The notes under the pieces: generated by a model
The model's database searches: none
The model's input: the letters and a program-made list of their open reading frames with translations, nothing else
Told to the model about the DNA's origin: nothing
Shown here: in pieces, positions 12,035-24,320 of the stretch
Numbering within the stretch: position 1 is the stretch's first letter
How the letters are laid out: every line of letters begins with the position of its first letter
Translations under genes and position numbers: made by a program
Assembly: GCA_029255685.2 (NCBI GenBank)
Contig: CM055313.2
Location: 48,006,079 to 48,070,078, forward strand
Reading direction: 5' to 3'
Length of the DNA stretch: 64,000 nt
From: Silene conica
Taxonomy: Eukaryota; Streptophyta; Magnoliopsida; Caryophyllales; Caryophyllaceae

Positions 12035-12436
12035 CCCAGCCGGTCGACAGGCTGCCGGTCCACCGGCTGGCAACACAGCCTAGCTTCCCCTTTCTTTCTT
12101 AACTACGAAACAACATAAGGGACTCCCAGCCGGTCGGCAGGCAGCCGGTCGGCCGGCTGGGAGCTCAGCCTCTCTAAAATTTTGAATTACGCAACAACTA
12201 TGACGCACTCCCAGCCGGCTGGCAGGCGGCCGGTCTGCCGGCTGGGACTACTCCTTTGCTCTCCAAACACAAGCACATACACTACAACGCACTCCCAGCC
12301 GGCTTGGCAGGCGGCCGGTCTGCCGGCTGGGAGACCTAATCCTACAAGTCTCATTGATACGCAAAAATAACAAAAACCTGAGAAAACGCTCTCAGCCGGT
12401 CGACCGGCGGCCGGTCGGTCGACCGGCTCAGAGAGC
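12035..12436. repeat. CCCAGCCGG hairpin array, right LTR of C
   Basis: Second copy of the five-unit array at 6015-6416. The last unit, at about 12388-12436, has a long self-complementary stretch around CCGGTCGACCGG. Confidence 0.85.
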
Positions 12437-13403
12437 CTGTAACGCAAAATTCGCGATTTCTATTCGTTGCAAAACTTAACACTTCGACACCAATTCCTAA
12501 GAATTACTACAAGCAAGTTTACCCAACATTATAAATCATCAAATACTACTTCCTAGCAGCACATAACTCCCATAACAATCCTCAAAACGGTTATAACAAG
12601 TATCCGTCGCAAACATGAGATTCTTCATAAAAATAACATATGAATGCAAGAACACCAACAAGCATGATTTCATCATAATAAAGCATTCCTAAGCATGTTA
12701 CTAAGTCCTTTGATCATTAAACATTAATAAAAACAGAAACCATCACAAGATTTACAACAAAAGTGCTAATATTCACAAATAGGCCGAGTTTCTCATTATC
12801 GTCACCTCTCAAGCGATTCCGGCTAAAGATTCTCTTCTACCCAGTTGCTAACACACTCTCGATCGTCTAAGCCCTTACCTATAAACATAAAAACCGAGTT
12901 TTAGGACAGAAAACCGATTCTCACAAAATGGACAGATTTTTCGGAGTGAAGGAAATGTAAAACTAAAGTGATAGATAGCTTGGAAATTTGATGAGGATTC
13001 CGAAAATGTTATTGTTACCTTGATTCGATCGACGGATGATAAAGAAAGGATCGAAAAGGAGATGAATAAAATGGAGGTTTGAGGAAGATGAAGTTACTGT
13101 GAAATGAATTCTTGTGCAAAAAGAAATGCCGACCAATGTCTTTAAAAAGTGTACAAGAGTTGTCCTTTCCGTCACATTTAAAACGGGTTCGGATATTAGA
13201 ACGGGTTTAAGTTGTGAAATGAATTTACCAAGTTTGCATTCGTCTTAAGGACTTAGGGTTCTTAAGACGGATCTTACTTATTATTAAAATATCTCACGAT
13301 ACATTAATAAAATATTTTCCGTTAAGTTATTAAAATATTATTTTATTACTTAAAATAATTAAAACGCTTAGAATATGTTTTACGAAAAATACGGGATGTT
13401 ACA

Positions 13404-14251
13404 CATATCCCACTGCTACAAACAAGTATTGGGTCCAGCGGTGAACTTAACACATATCCCAATACACAGCTACCGTACACCGGGTCCAGAGGTGAACTTA
13501 ACACATATCCCGTGTACGATAACCGATCACGTGTCGGGTCCAGAGGTGAACTTAACACATATCCTGACACGCCACAAGCAAAACACGTAAAGGGTCCAGA
13601 GGTGAACTTAACACATATCCCATCACGCGACATACAACTCACGTGTTCAGCTCAGAGGCCAGCTTAAGGCATACCTTAACACGCATAAATCCAATAGCAT
13701 CCAAAGATAGTAACTAACCTATAGTTCTAATCTCTTATACCACTAAACAACACTTAATTGATCCCGGGAACTAAGTTGAGGGAGACCCGGTTTCCCTTTC
13801 GGTTACCCGACCTGGGGGTCTCTATCCTCTCTCCATTCCCAAACCAAATATAGTGTCGCCCATCTTCCGGGGACCTCAAACACACATATAAGGTACACGG
13901 AACGAATCTCAAACAAAACCGATCAACCAATCAAAAGATAAATCGATTTAAAGCAAGCAGGGGTTCCCAGCCGGTCAGGGGCAGGCGGCCGGCTGACCGT
14001 CTGGCAACCCGTCCTCTTACCATACTTTAAAGACAAAACAATGTATTAGGGGTCCTCAGCCGGTCGGCAGGCAGCCGGCCTACCGGCTGGACACCCACTC
14101 TTTCACTTCCTCTTTCTTTAAACACTCAAGGGGCTAAAGAGGTTCCCACCCGGTCGGCAGGTAGCCGGCCTACCGGCTGGGGAACCAATTCCCACAAAAT
14201 CCTTCTTACGCAACTACTATAATAAGGGACTCCCAGCCGGTCAGCAGGCAG
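13404..14251 (-). mobile_element. Left LTR of B, second segment
   Basis: Continues B's left LTR after the C insertion up to solo LTR J. It holds the best-paired units of B's hairpin array (13420-13680) and the CCCAGCCGG hairpins (about 13965-14250). Confidence 0.9.
13420..13680. repeat. Hairpin array in left LTR of B, part 2
   Basis: Units with arms GTATTGGG/CCCAATAC, ACACCGGG/CCCGTGT (one bulge), CGTGTCGGG/CCTGACACG (one G-T pair) and CGTGTTCAG/CTTAACACG around the near-constant core. Arm sequences differ between neighbouring units while pairing is kept. Confidence 0.85.
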
Positions 14252-15248
14252 TGTGGGGAATATAACATGTATTCGCCCTAAACTTGCAGGATTATAATGA
14301 AAATTACAGTCGTGAATATGGTCATAAGATTAAAAAGACATGAAAAAGAGTACAACCTTTAGTCCTTGCGCGAAAGGCCTAAGAACAGGAATTAAAGCAA
14401 ATTCCGTCCTATAACTTGCACCCAAGACTTAGATTGAGACGATGCCGCGTGTGCTAGAAATCCTCTCCAACTGCCTTGCAAGATAGGGAGAGCCTTTTTG
14501 AGTTTTAGATGTGAGATCTGGGTTATGGGAGAAGAATGCTCTCAAACCCTAATTTTTCCTTGAGATTTGTTTTATCAGTGCAACAAGAGTGACCTGACAT
14601 AAGGAGAGGTCTCCTCCTTATGCACCACTCGGCCGAATTTTCGAATAGGGTAGGAGTGGGCTTTTCACTCTTACCTTATTCTAATTCGTGATTCGACCCA
14701 TTTAGCTAAGATTTATTCGCGGGTTTTATTTATAAATCGCATACACGTTATCAGATATTAATGTAGTCAATGTATTAATAACGGTCTGATAAAATTACGA
14801 TATTGTATAATTACCCAAATTAATATAACTGTTTATATTAATACGCGAATACAATATTTAATTAAATATAACCGTTTATATTTCGTTTACGAATTAAACA
14901 TGTAATCCGTATTAGCTAAAATTATATAATCCGTATTAAATAATAATCTCAACATCTTATTGACTAATTTAATAGTCAATACCTCTGACTAACTGTTTAG
15001 TCGTATTCGCCATAAATGTGACTGTATTTTCATACCTTCACATCTCTCAAACGTGTCCTATAGGTGTGACGTATAGGGACCAATTGATCACCGCCATCCG
15101 TATGACAATAACGTCAAACTTATCTAGCAAGCCAACCGTTATTGATAAACGTGGATCAACTGATAATAATACTGAAGTATGCCCTTGTGATCCTTAAAGA
15201 GATTTAATAAGTCACTGTACTTAATTGTCAAGGACACCAGCCCCAACA
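14252..15248 (-). mobile_element. Element J: solo LTR of the A/E copia family
   Basis: A 997-bp LTR, reading TGTTGGGGCTGGTGTCC from 15248 on minus and ending in CCCCACA at 14252. It is flanked by target duplication GGCAG (14247-14251 and 15249-15253). The unoccupied site is seen in B's right LTR at 24206-24210. It matches the E LTR (without its CACTA guest) over its whole length. A solo LTR with intact duplication is the usual result of recombination between the two LTRs of a complete element. Confidence 0.93.
14597..14622. repeat. Conserved LTR hairpin of the copia A/E family
   Basis: Arms ACATAAGGAG and CTCCTTATG form a 9-bp stem. The same hairpin occurs at 45505-45531 and 52603-52629 in the E LTRs. 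Confidence 0.7.
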
Positions 15249-16387
15249 GGCAGTCGGCCTACTGGCTGGGCATCCAATCCCTCAATAATTCAAACACGTG
15301 AAAAACCTCAAAAAGCTCTCCCAGCCGGTCGACCGGCTCAGAGTCCCTGAGCCAAAAATCGTAAAAAGGCAACTTACTCTAAACTTCACAAATCGATTCT
15401 AATCTTCCAAAATTGTTACCAACAAACAATTCTTACCATACATAAGACTTGTACAACTCAATAACAAGCATCAATTTCCACCATTTAAGCATATTAGAAT
15501 CACATCTTATATTCGTCTTAGGGATGCAATTCCTGAAAATCAACCTATAAGCATGTGAAATACAATCAAAGCATATGAACATCACATCTGAACAATCCCA
15601 ACATGTTTCTAAGTGCCAATAACAACAACAATATGCAAAATCAGAAACTTTCCACAACAAAATCAAGAAACATGCTATTATAACAAATAAAGGCCGAGTT
15701 TCTCATTATCGTCACCTTTACTTAGCGAAACCTTCGAATACTTGTTCAATAACCACCAAGTCCTCTTCCGGGTTAACACAAACACCGCCTAAAACAACAC
15801 AAACATCGAAGAAAATCACGAATTTCGAAATTAAGTGAACAGGCCGAAAATCCAACTGTCACAAATTGCAAGATTGATTACCTTAAAACGACGGGCTCAA
15901 GAAGAGGAATTCGTAGCCGCGAAAATCGCCTCAATCGGATAAGAAACGAAGATTTTATGAGAGTTTTAAGATTGAAGAAGGAGGAAATCAAAAATGGTGT
16001 TTGTTGTTAAATTTACAAATCTGAAAAATGAAATGAAGGAGTGAGGTAGAGGATGGTGGGGTTAGGGTTTTGTGAGAAAAAAGAGGGGAAATGGGTCCAT
16101 TAACAAGTTAGGCCCATAAGACAAGTTTTAAGACGGTTTAAGCTAAGAACACCGACTTAAGGTAACTACAAACTTAAGACGATATAAATATTTCCGGACT
16201 ATGAAATTAAATTGTTAAGACGTAAATTACGCAATTAAATGAAATCTTATTTAAATACTTTAAATATTCTCACTTAAATTAAACAGTTATTTAAATGAAA
16301 TTAGAAAAATTATGAAATATAAATTATTTCTCGAACTTGAACTTAAAATCTTTAAACTTCCAAGTCCCGAAATATTGGGATGTTACA
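15249..16387 (-). mobile_element. Left LTR of B, third segment
   Basis: Final part of B's left LTR after J, ending GGGATGTTACA at 16387, homologous to about 24206-25362. No gene is seen. Confidence 0.9.
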
Positions 16388-16829
16388 ATCACCCCATCTT
16401 TCAAAAAGTTTCGTCCTCGAAACTTGAAAACGGAAATAAGTAAGAAAACAACACTAGTTATCAAAACGTACTACCTGGGTTTCGGTAACCCAAGACTTTA
16501 TCTTTTAAAAAAAAGGTTTCAAGAAGAAATAGATTCCAAGGCACAAGTCTTTGTCAATGGACATTGAGATTCATTCTCGTTACGTATTCAAGAGTCCGAC
16601 ATTCCAAATCTGAGACAAGTCCCAAGATTAAATCAAATAAAGTTCAAAATTTAGATTGATTCGGTGTTGATAAGCACAGCACAGGTTATCAGACGTCTCC
16701 AATAACAAGTTCCAGTGGCAATCAACGCTGAAATCCATCAAAGTTGTAAAACATACGGCTCTTTAAAACCAAATTTCCTTCAAAATGAACCATTATTCTC
16801 AAATCCTCGAGAAAGTAAAATAGTAACAA
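16388..16829 (-). mobile_element. Interior of B, first segment
   Basis: Polypurine side of B's interior. It matches the interior of C just inside its left LTR. Non-coding. It ends at the target duplication AACAA (16825-16829) of solo LTR I. Confidence 0.8.
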
Positions 16830-19306
16830 TGTAACACTCCCATTTATTTAAGAGCCTTTAGCAAGACATTCTCAAATAAATAGAGCTCTTACCATCTCGG
16901 AATGACCGAGGTAGTGAATAACAAGTAAACAAACCAAAGTACTTTATATAAAAACTGATTAAATTTAAACTTTTGATATTACATTGATTACACAAAGAAT
17001 AAAATTACAACTGATAAAAGTACAACTGATCACATCTAACTATGTGATCTAATTCTAAGTAGGTCCAAGCCATGTCTCTCTCCCCTTGCCCAAGCTCCTA
17101 GTCAAACTGTCTCTGACCTGTAGAATCTACTCCCCATTCCGGATCATCGTAGGTGTACACGAATACACTGTCAACCTCGCGGTTGAGTAGGGTAACACAA
17201 TAATTATAATGCAACAATTATGATATGCAAATGCAATGATATGCTCGAGCTCAATCTCAATCTCAATTCTCAATCTCAAACTCATACCCTGGCACCAAGC
17301 CATACCGAACCTCCCGGCAGACTATAGTCGGCCGTCGCCGAACACCAGCATAACAGCTGAGGTCACTAGGTCTAGTCCTGCAGAACTAGCCTGGGCCCAA
17401 TAATATATCATCATCTCGAATCCGTATCCAATGTATATGTCATGCTCATGAATGCAACAATAAATAAATAACCATTAAATATCGTGCTCATATAACTCAT
17501 ACTTGCATTCATAACAAATAAGGCAACATCCGTTCATAACACATCACCGAGTAAACATTCATTCATAAAATTTCATAAAGTATAGTGCCAGTGTATCCTA
17601 CCTGGAGTAGCAAGTCTGAAATAAGAAATCACCGTCTAATAATGTTCCTCCTCGAATTCCGTTCCTATAATCATTACTTAGTATTAATACAACCAAACAC
17701 TACTGCTCGATTATCCAATCATGTTCTCATAAATGATTACCCATAACACATTATACACATATACATATCAATTATCACTAACCAATTAGAAACTTACTAA
17801 TTATAGACTTACTATATTTAGACTTACTAATAATAGCATACTATCAAAATCAACTATTACTAATTTCATAACATACTTAAACACCACTATTAAAATTAAT
17901 ATCAACCATACCACTACAATAATATAATTAATAATAATCATAATATCCACTCATAACATGTAATTATTATCGACTAATTATTTATATCAATTATACTAGT
18001 CAATTTAGCAAACATTATAACAATTACCATAATCATAACTATACTAAAATAAACAAACACAACAATCATAACATATGAATAATAATACCAAGAATAAATT
18101 ACATTAATAATATTACTCATAATGATAATGATTATTAGGAATAATTAACAATCATAAGACAATACAACACTACTTAATAATAGCATACATAATGCTAATA
18201 ATAAAATTAGTATATGTATTATTAATAAAACAATAACAATGATAATTAACAACAAGACTAACAACTAAGACTAAAACTAAGAAATCAACCAAAATAAACC
18301 AAACAAACGCAGCAACTATAGCAAACAGACCACGACTCTGACCGCCCCCAAAGACAACCCCCTTCGACACCCCTACAGCGCCCGCACCACCACCAACCAA
18401 CGGTGGTTGACACCCCTGCACTATGACGCAACCCCCTGACACCTCCACGACATCTGATCTGCCCCAACCAGCCTTCGAATCCAGTGGCAAAACCCCTGGT
18501 CACAACTGACACGTACGGAAATCGGGTTTCTGACTCTCTGCCAAAACCGCCCCTAACCACCATCTAACACCTCCATAACCGCCACCAACCCACAGTACTC
18601 ATGACCTCACACCACCCACGACCCACCGGTGACAAACCCCAGGCTTCGACACCCCTAAAATCCTTTGAAACAACCGCTACAAACGCTAAGGTTCACGTTC
18701 CCCTGCCCCTGTTTCTGCACTTCCCAACCATCGCCGCCACCAGTCACTACCTACGGCCACCCTACAACCACCAAATAACCCATGAACACCCTACTACTCT
18801 GCTACCCATAGTTCGTATCAAAACAACAAAATGAAACAGTTCGAAAGGACAATTCACAACGCGAAAACAGAGAAAGCCGAAGGGAAAGAAGAATATACCT
18901 CATTTCATGTGCAAATGACCACCACTAGACCACCCTAGGCCACCGTGTAGACCCTCACTTTCAAACTCAGGTATGGCGGCAGTGTTTCTATTGCAGTTGT
19001 GGTGTGTCGACTAGGGTAGGGTAGGGTTTTAGGTCTTAATTCATATTAGGTCGTGAAGGTGGTGTAGTGTTTTGTGTCAGGGTGAATTGATATGGCCCAT
19101 TGAAGGCTGATATTTCACGCATACCGAGGCCCAATTGACACCAATTCACGTATTCGATAAATACGACCCATTCTCGACCTTTCACTTAATTATTATAGGG
19201 TATAAAAGCATTCTTCGATAATTGAATTATCGAACATAAATTATCGAATAACTATACAAAACATCGATATAAAGAATAAAATTAAAATAAAATACGGAGT
19301 ATTACA
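16830..19306 (-). mobile_element. Element I: solo LTR of the H family
   Basis: A 2477-bp LTR beginning TGTAACACTCCCATTTATTT and ending CGGAGTATTACA, with target duplication AACAA at 16825-16829 and 19307-19311. It is related to the LTRs of H (29993, 36134): shared start, the segment with CATTCCGGATCATCGTAGG near 17150, and a C-rich stretch near 18330-18800. It lacks the extra 207-bp edge seen in H. No interior is present, so it is a solo LTR. Short proline-rich or glycine-rich frames at 18170-18834 look like by-products of base composition. Confidence 0.88.
17238..17290. repeat. Simple repeat (TCAATC)n in solo LTR I
   Basis: Degenerate tandem copies of CTCAATCTCAAT inside the LTR. Confidence 0.75.
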
Positions 19307-22300
19307 AACAATGACAAAAAGGTTACTTCCAACGGAAGAGGAAGTACTTTCAAACTTTGGAAACATATAGGATTCTCCCAAAACTGCAACTCTTAAGGTT
19401 AACAATAGGAAACATTCCAAAAACGGTCAAATTTAAATTCCTCAAATCAGTAAAGTTGTAAAAGTTCCACGAGTTTACTATCGACAAAAAGGAAACCAAA
19501 TTCTTAACGATTACGGTAGGCACCGAGACAACCATTCGAATTACTATTAACACGACAACCAAGAAATTACGGTTTTGCAACTAACAGAGCATAAGGGAAG
19601 GATCGAAGGTACGAAACAACCAGGTTAAAGGTCTAGGAAGATGGCAACTCTTGCTAAACATGGGTTCACTAACCACTCAATCCATAATCACGGCATCGTT
19701 ACAACGATTCCTAATATATCCCAAGAAGGACACTTCAAGTGATCTATAGGCTATCAATGGTTTCACGATCCCTCTTACCATTATCACATCCACAGAACGA
19801 GGCATTTCCTCACTCGCGGTAGAAGCTTAAGCTCATATTCCAGATCAAGGTTTGCACACTTACGAAATTCTAAACCAAAAATTTCATTATAACATCAAAT
19901 TCCAAAAATTAGGACACCAAACTCTCTACACCATGACTCTTCCCAATCAGATAGGCTATAGCAAAATCATCTATATCCTTTAGTCCTACGTAGCCCGATT
20001 TCCATCCAACTCATTCCACGGAAGCACTTCGAAATCTTAAGTTCCCAATCTATTACCATAAGGTGAACATTCAAATCAAGTCCCTACTAAGGTAACAACT
20101 TCTAAATCCTCTATTTTCCAACCACTTCCCAACAATATTCATTCAAAAGAAAGTGCCCAAGAAGTGATAACTTCCACTCCTACAGTCTCCATAACGTTCA
20201 ATTATTCAAATTCCGAGATTCCTCAAATGATATTTATGAACGCTTATGAGTTACAAATATCTACACTATGATTACCTCAGACATCAACGGTTAGCTGTCA
20301 ACCACTCATGAAGTATTATTAAGCCAACAACTTCCATTATTCCACAAGCTATCATAAACGATCCACCTAACGGTGGGGCATCTTACAATTTCCTTAAGTA
20401 TCTCAATAGGTAAATGCTGAGGTTCAATAAGTAACCTGAGGTCAAACACTCAGTCAACTCCATAAGTCAGATCGTAAATGTCTCAACATTCTCACACTGT
20501 TACCAATAACTCTCGTTCCTCAAATATGTGGTATTCTTTGCATTCAAGAAACTCCTCAAGATTAAGTAACGGTAACTTACCTCATTCACCTATTTGACAA
20601 CATCACTATCTTAAACATGTTCCTACAAAATCACCCGAACATTATTATTATAAACCTTTTCAACCAAATTCTGACAACGCAAAACCAAGCATTCCTCAAG
20701 GCAGGTATCACTATTCCAAGAAGACGTCAACCTCGCCATTAATCTAAATGAAAGGGACAATGCTCACTGAAAAAGGAGATGAGATACGAACTTCAAGGAC
20801 GAACACGACACAGGCCTCGAGAGAGACACACGGTAAACGGCTCGAGGAACAACGAGATGACAAGGTAAGGAACTTTAGGCTAGGACTCCAATAAAATTGA
20901 AGCCAAGATCAGAAGGAGAAGTGAAGGAGAAGAAGGGAGAGAAGCGATATGAAAGAAATGATTACGGAAATCTCCCAAGGTGCGGGTCTCTCACTATTCT
21001 CACGGGGTTCTCACTTCTTACTTCCTAAATCAAGCCATTCAATTGTCGGTTCGCACGAACAATTCCTCGAACGATTTATACACCCAAATCTTCAAAACTT
21101 TAGACAATATCATTATTACAGCTACCTATTCCCAAAAGTTTGAGATGTCTTATCTCTGCTAGTCCCTCAAATGATAACTCGATAACACTCTCAAGCTATC
21201 AAACCCATATGCTATATCCACTAAACTTGCATTACTGCTCGCTAGATATCCATACTCAAATCAATATGTTTCCGAACTTACATCTCCCAATGTATTACTT
21301 TATTCCACTCGCAAACTGGTGGTGCATCCTCAAATTTCTCTTAAGATTTTCGATGACTAAACGTTAAGATTCATTAAGCAACCTAGGGTCAAACAGTGAT
21401 TCACTCCTTCTAGGCTTAAGTCATAAACTCTTTGCGTATTCAACCATTATAGCCAATGATTCGTATTCCTCAAACAACGGGACTTCTCAGCTCAATCAGT
21501 TACCTAAGCCAAGTGATATTAACTCGCTTCACTTATCTATTCTTCATCCTTAGCATCTCAGGCCTATTCTTCTTGGTCGCTCTATATCCTCAAGTACCTT
21601 ATCTAACTCCTTAAAAGGTACTCTTCAATCCACAAATTTTCACAATCTAAGCATGGTTTTCAAGATTATGTTCCACTGAATACTAAGTATACAACTAAAC
21701 CTTCAAGCCGGTACCCAATCACTCACTTTCACTCTCCCAATAGGATAGACAACTAGACACTTGGATCACCAAAACATGTCTCTCAATACCTCGTAAGTTA
21801 TTCCTCAAATAACAATATTTCTCAGAACAGAACTTACAGTTATCCTAAGACTAGTTCCACCAAATCCAATAAAAGGGAAGTTTACCGAGAGGGCACCTTA
21901 AGAAAGCAAGCAACAAGGTTAAGCTGAAAGGATATGAATATATGTTCAATTAAGATAGACAAATATTCTAAAACAAGGATGTGCATCCGGAGTTATCAAA
22001 TAAGGTGGTGCACGAAGAAAGAGGAGTATCTTCAAGGCTCAGAAGTATTCTCCAACAGTAGCACCAATCTTCTATCTTCGGTAGAAACTCCGGTATATAT
22101 CCATCGCCAAATGGGTAAGCCCACGGTTCGTCGATTGAAAGTCATAAATAAAATCAATGGCAATCAGCAAACACGTTAGAACCTAATAAAAGCAATCACA
22201 AAACAGACTACAACATAAGTCCTTAAATCTACCCCATCTCTCATTCATTATTCGATTATATGGTCAAGTTAAGGTTGGGGGTTACATGAGTGAGTCGGGA

Positions 22301-22322
22301 GCAATAATGCTCTGATACCAAC
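19307..22322 (-). mobile_element. Interior of B, main segment
   Basis: About 3 kb without a recognisable gene on either strand. Patches align with the non-coding interior of C. The region where C carries gag has no recognisable gag here. The 5' end by minus-strand reading carries the primer site at 22309-22320. Confidence 0.75.
22309..22320 (-). other. Primer-binding site of B
   Basis: Minus strand reads TGGTATCAGAGC, complementary to the 3' end of plant initiator Met tRNA, 2 bp from the LTR. Confidence 0.9.
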
Positions 22323-22994
22323 TGTAAAACCCCTCGCGAAAGCGGAAATAGTAAACATACAAAGCACTAAAAATGCAGCGGAATTAAAACTTTTTAACAT
22401 AACTATTCATGCGAGGTGTCCTACTACAAAACTGAAACAAAAATAAGTACATAAGTGCAATATAAAAGCAGCCCGGGATGGCACATCCCTACAGGCACTC
22501 AAGAACTGAAATGTAAATCCAAAGTCTAGCTAACGTAAAAGTGTAAGTCAATCGATGAAGGATCATCGCTCGCTAGCTCCATGCAACCCCTCTGCCAACC
22601 TATCATGTACCTACATACATGTAAACATGTACGCCACAATCAGTGGGGAGTGACTAGAGTTCTCCTAGCCACCTTTTGTAACGACACGTAACACAGAAAT
22701 ACAAGCAGAATACTCCAACATATATAAACATGTGAAGTATATAATCTCAATAACTGAATCTCATATCATCATGCAATTACTAATGCAAGGCTCTCAACCA
22801 ACTTCGGAAACCATTTGGAAGGAGAGCCGGTTTCTCTGCCGGTTGCCCGGCCGGGGGAAACTGACTAAAGAGTCATCCAATGCCTTGGATGAACAATACC
22901 AAAGTCAAAGTACCATACTCATCATTATCAACATCTATAACTGACACTGTACCAACTCTAGACAAGCAGATATGACACAGCAAGTATAAAGGTT

Positions 22995-23640
22995 CAGCGG
23001 TCAACTTAAGACATAACCTAGATACTAAATTATTTTCACTGACAAGGACTCAGAGGCCAACTCAAGGCATAGACCTTGATATCAATTAACACAAGTAATG
23101 GGTCCAGAGGAGAACTTAACACATATCCCACTACTAAAACAATGTCGGGTCCAGAGGTGAACTTAACAAATATCCCACCATACAATCCAAATAAAGGGTC
23201 CAGAGGTGAAGTTAACACATATCCCTATACACAACTCAGTAATGGGTCCAGAGGTGAACTTAACACATATCTCACTACAAACAAATGTCGGATCCAGAGG
23301 TGAACTTAACACATATCCCAACATACATCCACAAGCAATGGGTCTAGAGGTGAACTTAACACATATCCCACTACTACAAACAAGTATTCGGTCTAGAGGT
23401 GAACTTAACACATATCTCAATACACAGCTACCATACACCGGGTCCAGAGGTGAACTTAACACATATCCCGTGTACGACAACTGATCACGTGTCAGGTCCA
23501 GAGGTGAACTTAACACATATCCTAACACGCCACAAGCAAAACACGTAAAGGGTCTAGAGGTGAACTTAACACATATCCCATCACGCGACATACAACCCAC
23601 GTGTTAAGCTCAGAGGCCAGCTTAAGGCATACCTTAACAC
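22995..23640. repeat. Complete hairpin array with constant loop, right LTR of B
   Basis: About thirteen units. Cores are related to CAGAGGTGAACTTAACACAT, or CAGAGGCCAGCTTAAGGCAT in the outermost units. Arms that pair include AGTAATGGG/CCCACTACT (one mismatch), CGTGTCAGG/CCTAACACG (one mismatch) and CGTGTTAAG/CTTAACACG (perfect). This is the least interrupted copy of the array in the window. Confidence 0.88.
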
Positions 23641-23926
23641 GCATCAATCCAATAGCATCCAAAGATAGTAACTAACCTATAGTTCTAATCTCTTATACCA
23701 CTAAACAACACTTAATTGATCCCGGGAACTAAGTTGAGGGAGAGCCGGTTTCCCTTTCGGTTACCCGACCGGGGGGGTCTCTATCCTCTCTCCATTCCCG
23801 AACCCAATATAGTGTCGCCCATCCTCCGGGGACCTCAAACACACATATAAGGTACACGGAACGAATCTCAAACAAAACCGATCAACCAATCAAAAGATAC
23901 ATCGATTTAAAGCAAACAGGGGTTCC

Positions 23927-24320
23927 CAGCCGGTCAGGGGCAGGCGGCCGGCTGACCGTCTAGCAACCCGTCCTCTTACCATACTTTAAAGACAAAACAA
24001 TGTATCAGGGGTCCTCAGCCGGTCGGCAGGCAGCCGGCCTACCGGCTGGACACCCACTCTTTCACTTCCTCTTTCTTTAAACACTCAAGGGGCTAAAGAG
24101 GTTCCGAGCCGGTTGGCAGGCAGCCGGCCTACCGGCTGGGGAACCAATTCCCACAAAATCCTTCTTACGCAACTACTATAATAAGGGACTCCCAGCCGGT
24201 TAGCAGGCAGTCGGCCTACCGGCTGGGCATCCAATCCCTCAATAATTCAAACACGCGAAAAACCTCATAAAGCTCTCCCAGCCGGTCGACCGGCTGTCGG
24301 TCGGTCGACCGGCTCAGAGT
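23927..24320. repeat. CCCAGCCGG hairpin array, right LTR of B
   Basis: Five GC-rich inverted repeats, the last around 24280-24316 with CCGGTCGACCGGCTG and its inverted partner. Equivalent to 6015-6416 in C. Confidence 0.85.

Larger units (their letters stand above)
4410..13403 (-). mobile_element. Element C: gag-only Ty3/gypsy-like LTR element (TR-GAG type)
   Basis: A sister of B (same LTR start TGTAAAACCCCTCGCG and end GGGATGTTACA) inserted in B's left LTR. Target duplication CATAT lies at 4405-4409 and 13404-13408. The empty site is visible in B's right LTR at 23362-23366. Left LTR is 4410-7383 and right LTR sequence is 10751-13403. The interior holds a gag gene beside the right LTR but no protease, reverse transcriptase or integrase, so it would need enzymes from a partner. 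This architecture matches plant TR-GAG elements. About 19 differences by eye over 2653 bp of LTR (about 0.7%) suggest insertion a few hundred thousand years ago. It is incomplete at its 5' side. Confidence 0.85.
10751..13403 (-). mobile_element. Right (5') LTR sequence of C
   Basis: 2653 bp matching 4731-7383 of the left LTR and ending GGGATGTTACA before the target duplicate CATAT at 13404. It includes copies of both hairpin arrays (about 11180-11755 and 12035-12436). Confidence 0.9.

Noticed and set aside
22995-23640. CRISPR-like array (constant core with variable intervals)
   Set aside because: Cores are imperfect, the intervals are inverted arms rather than unrelated spacers, there are no cas genes, and the context is a plant LTR.
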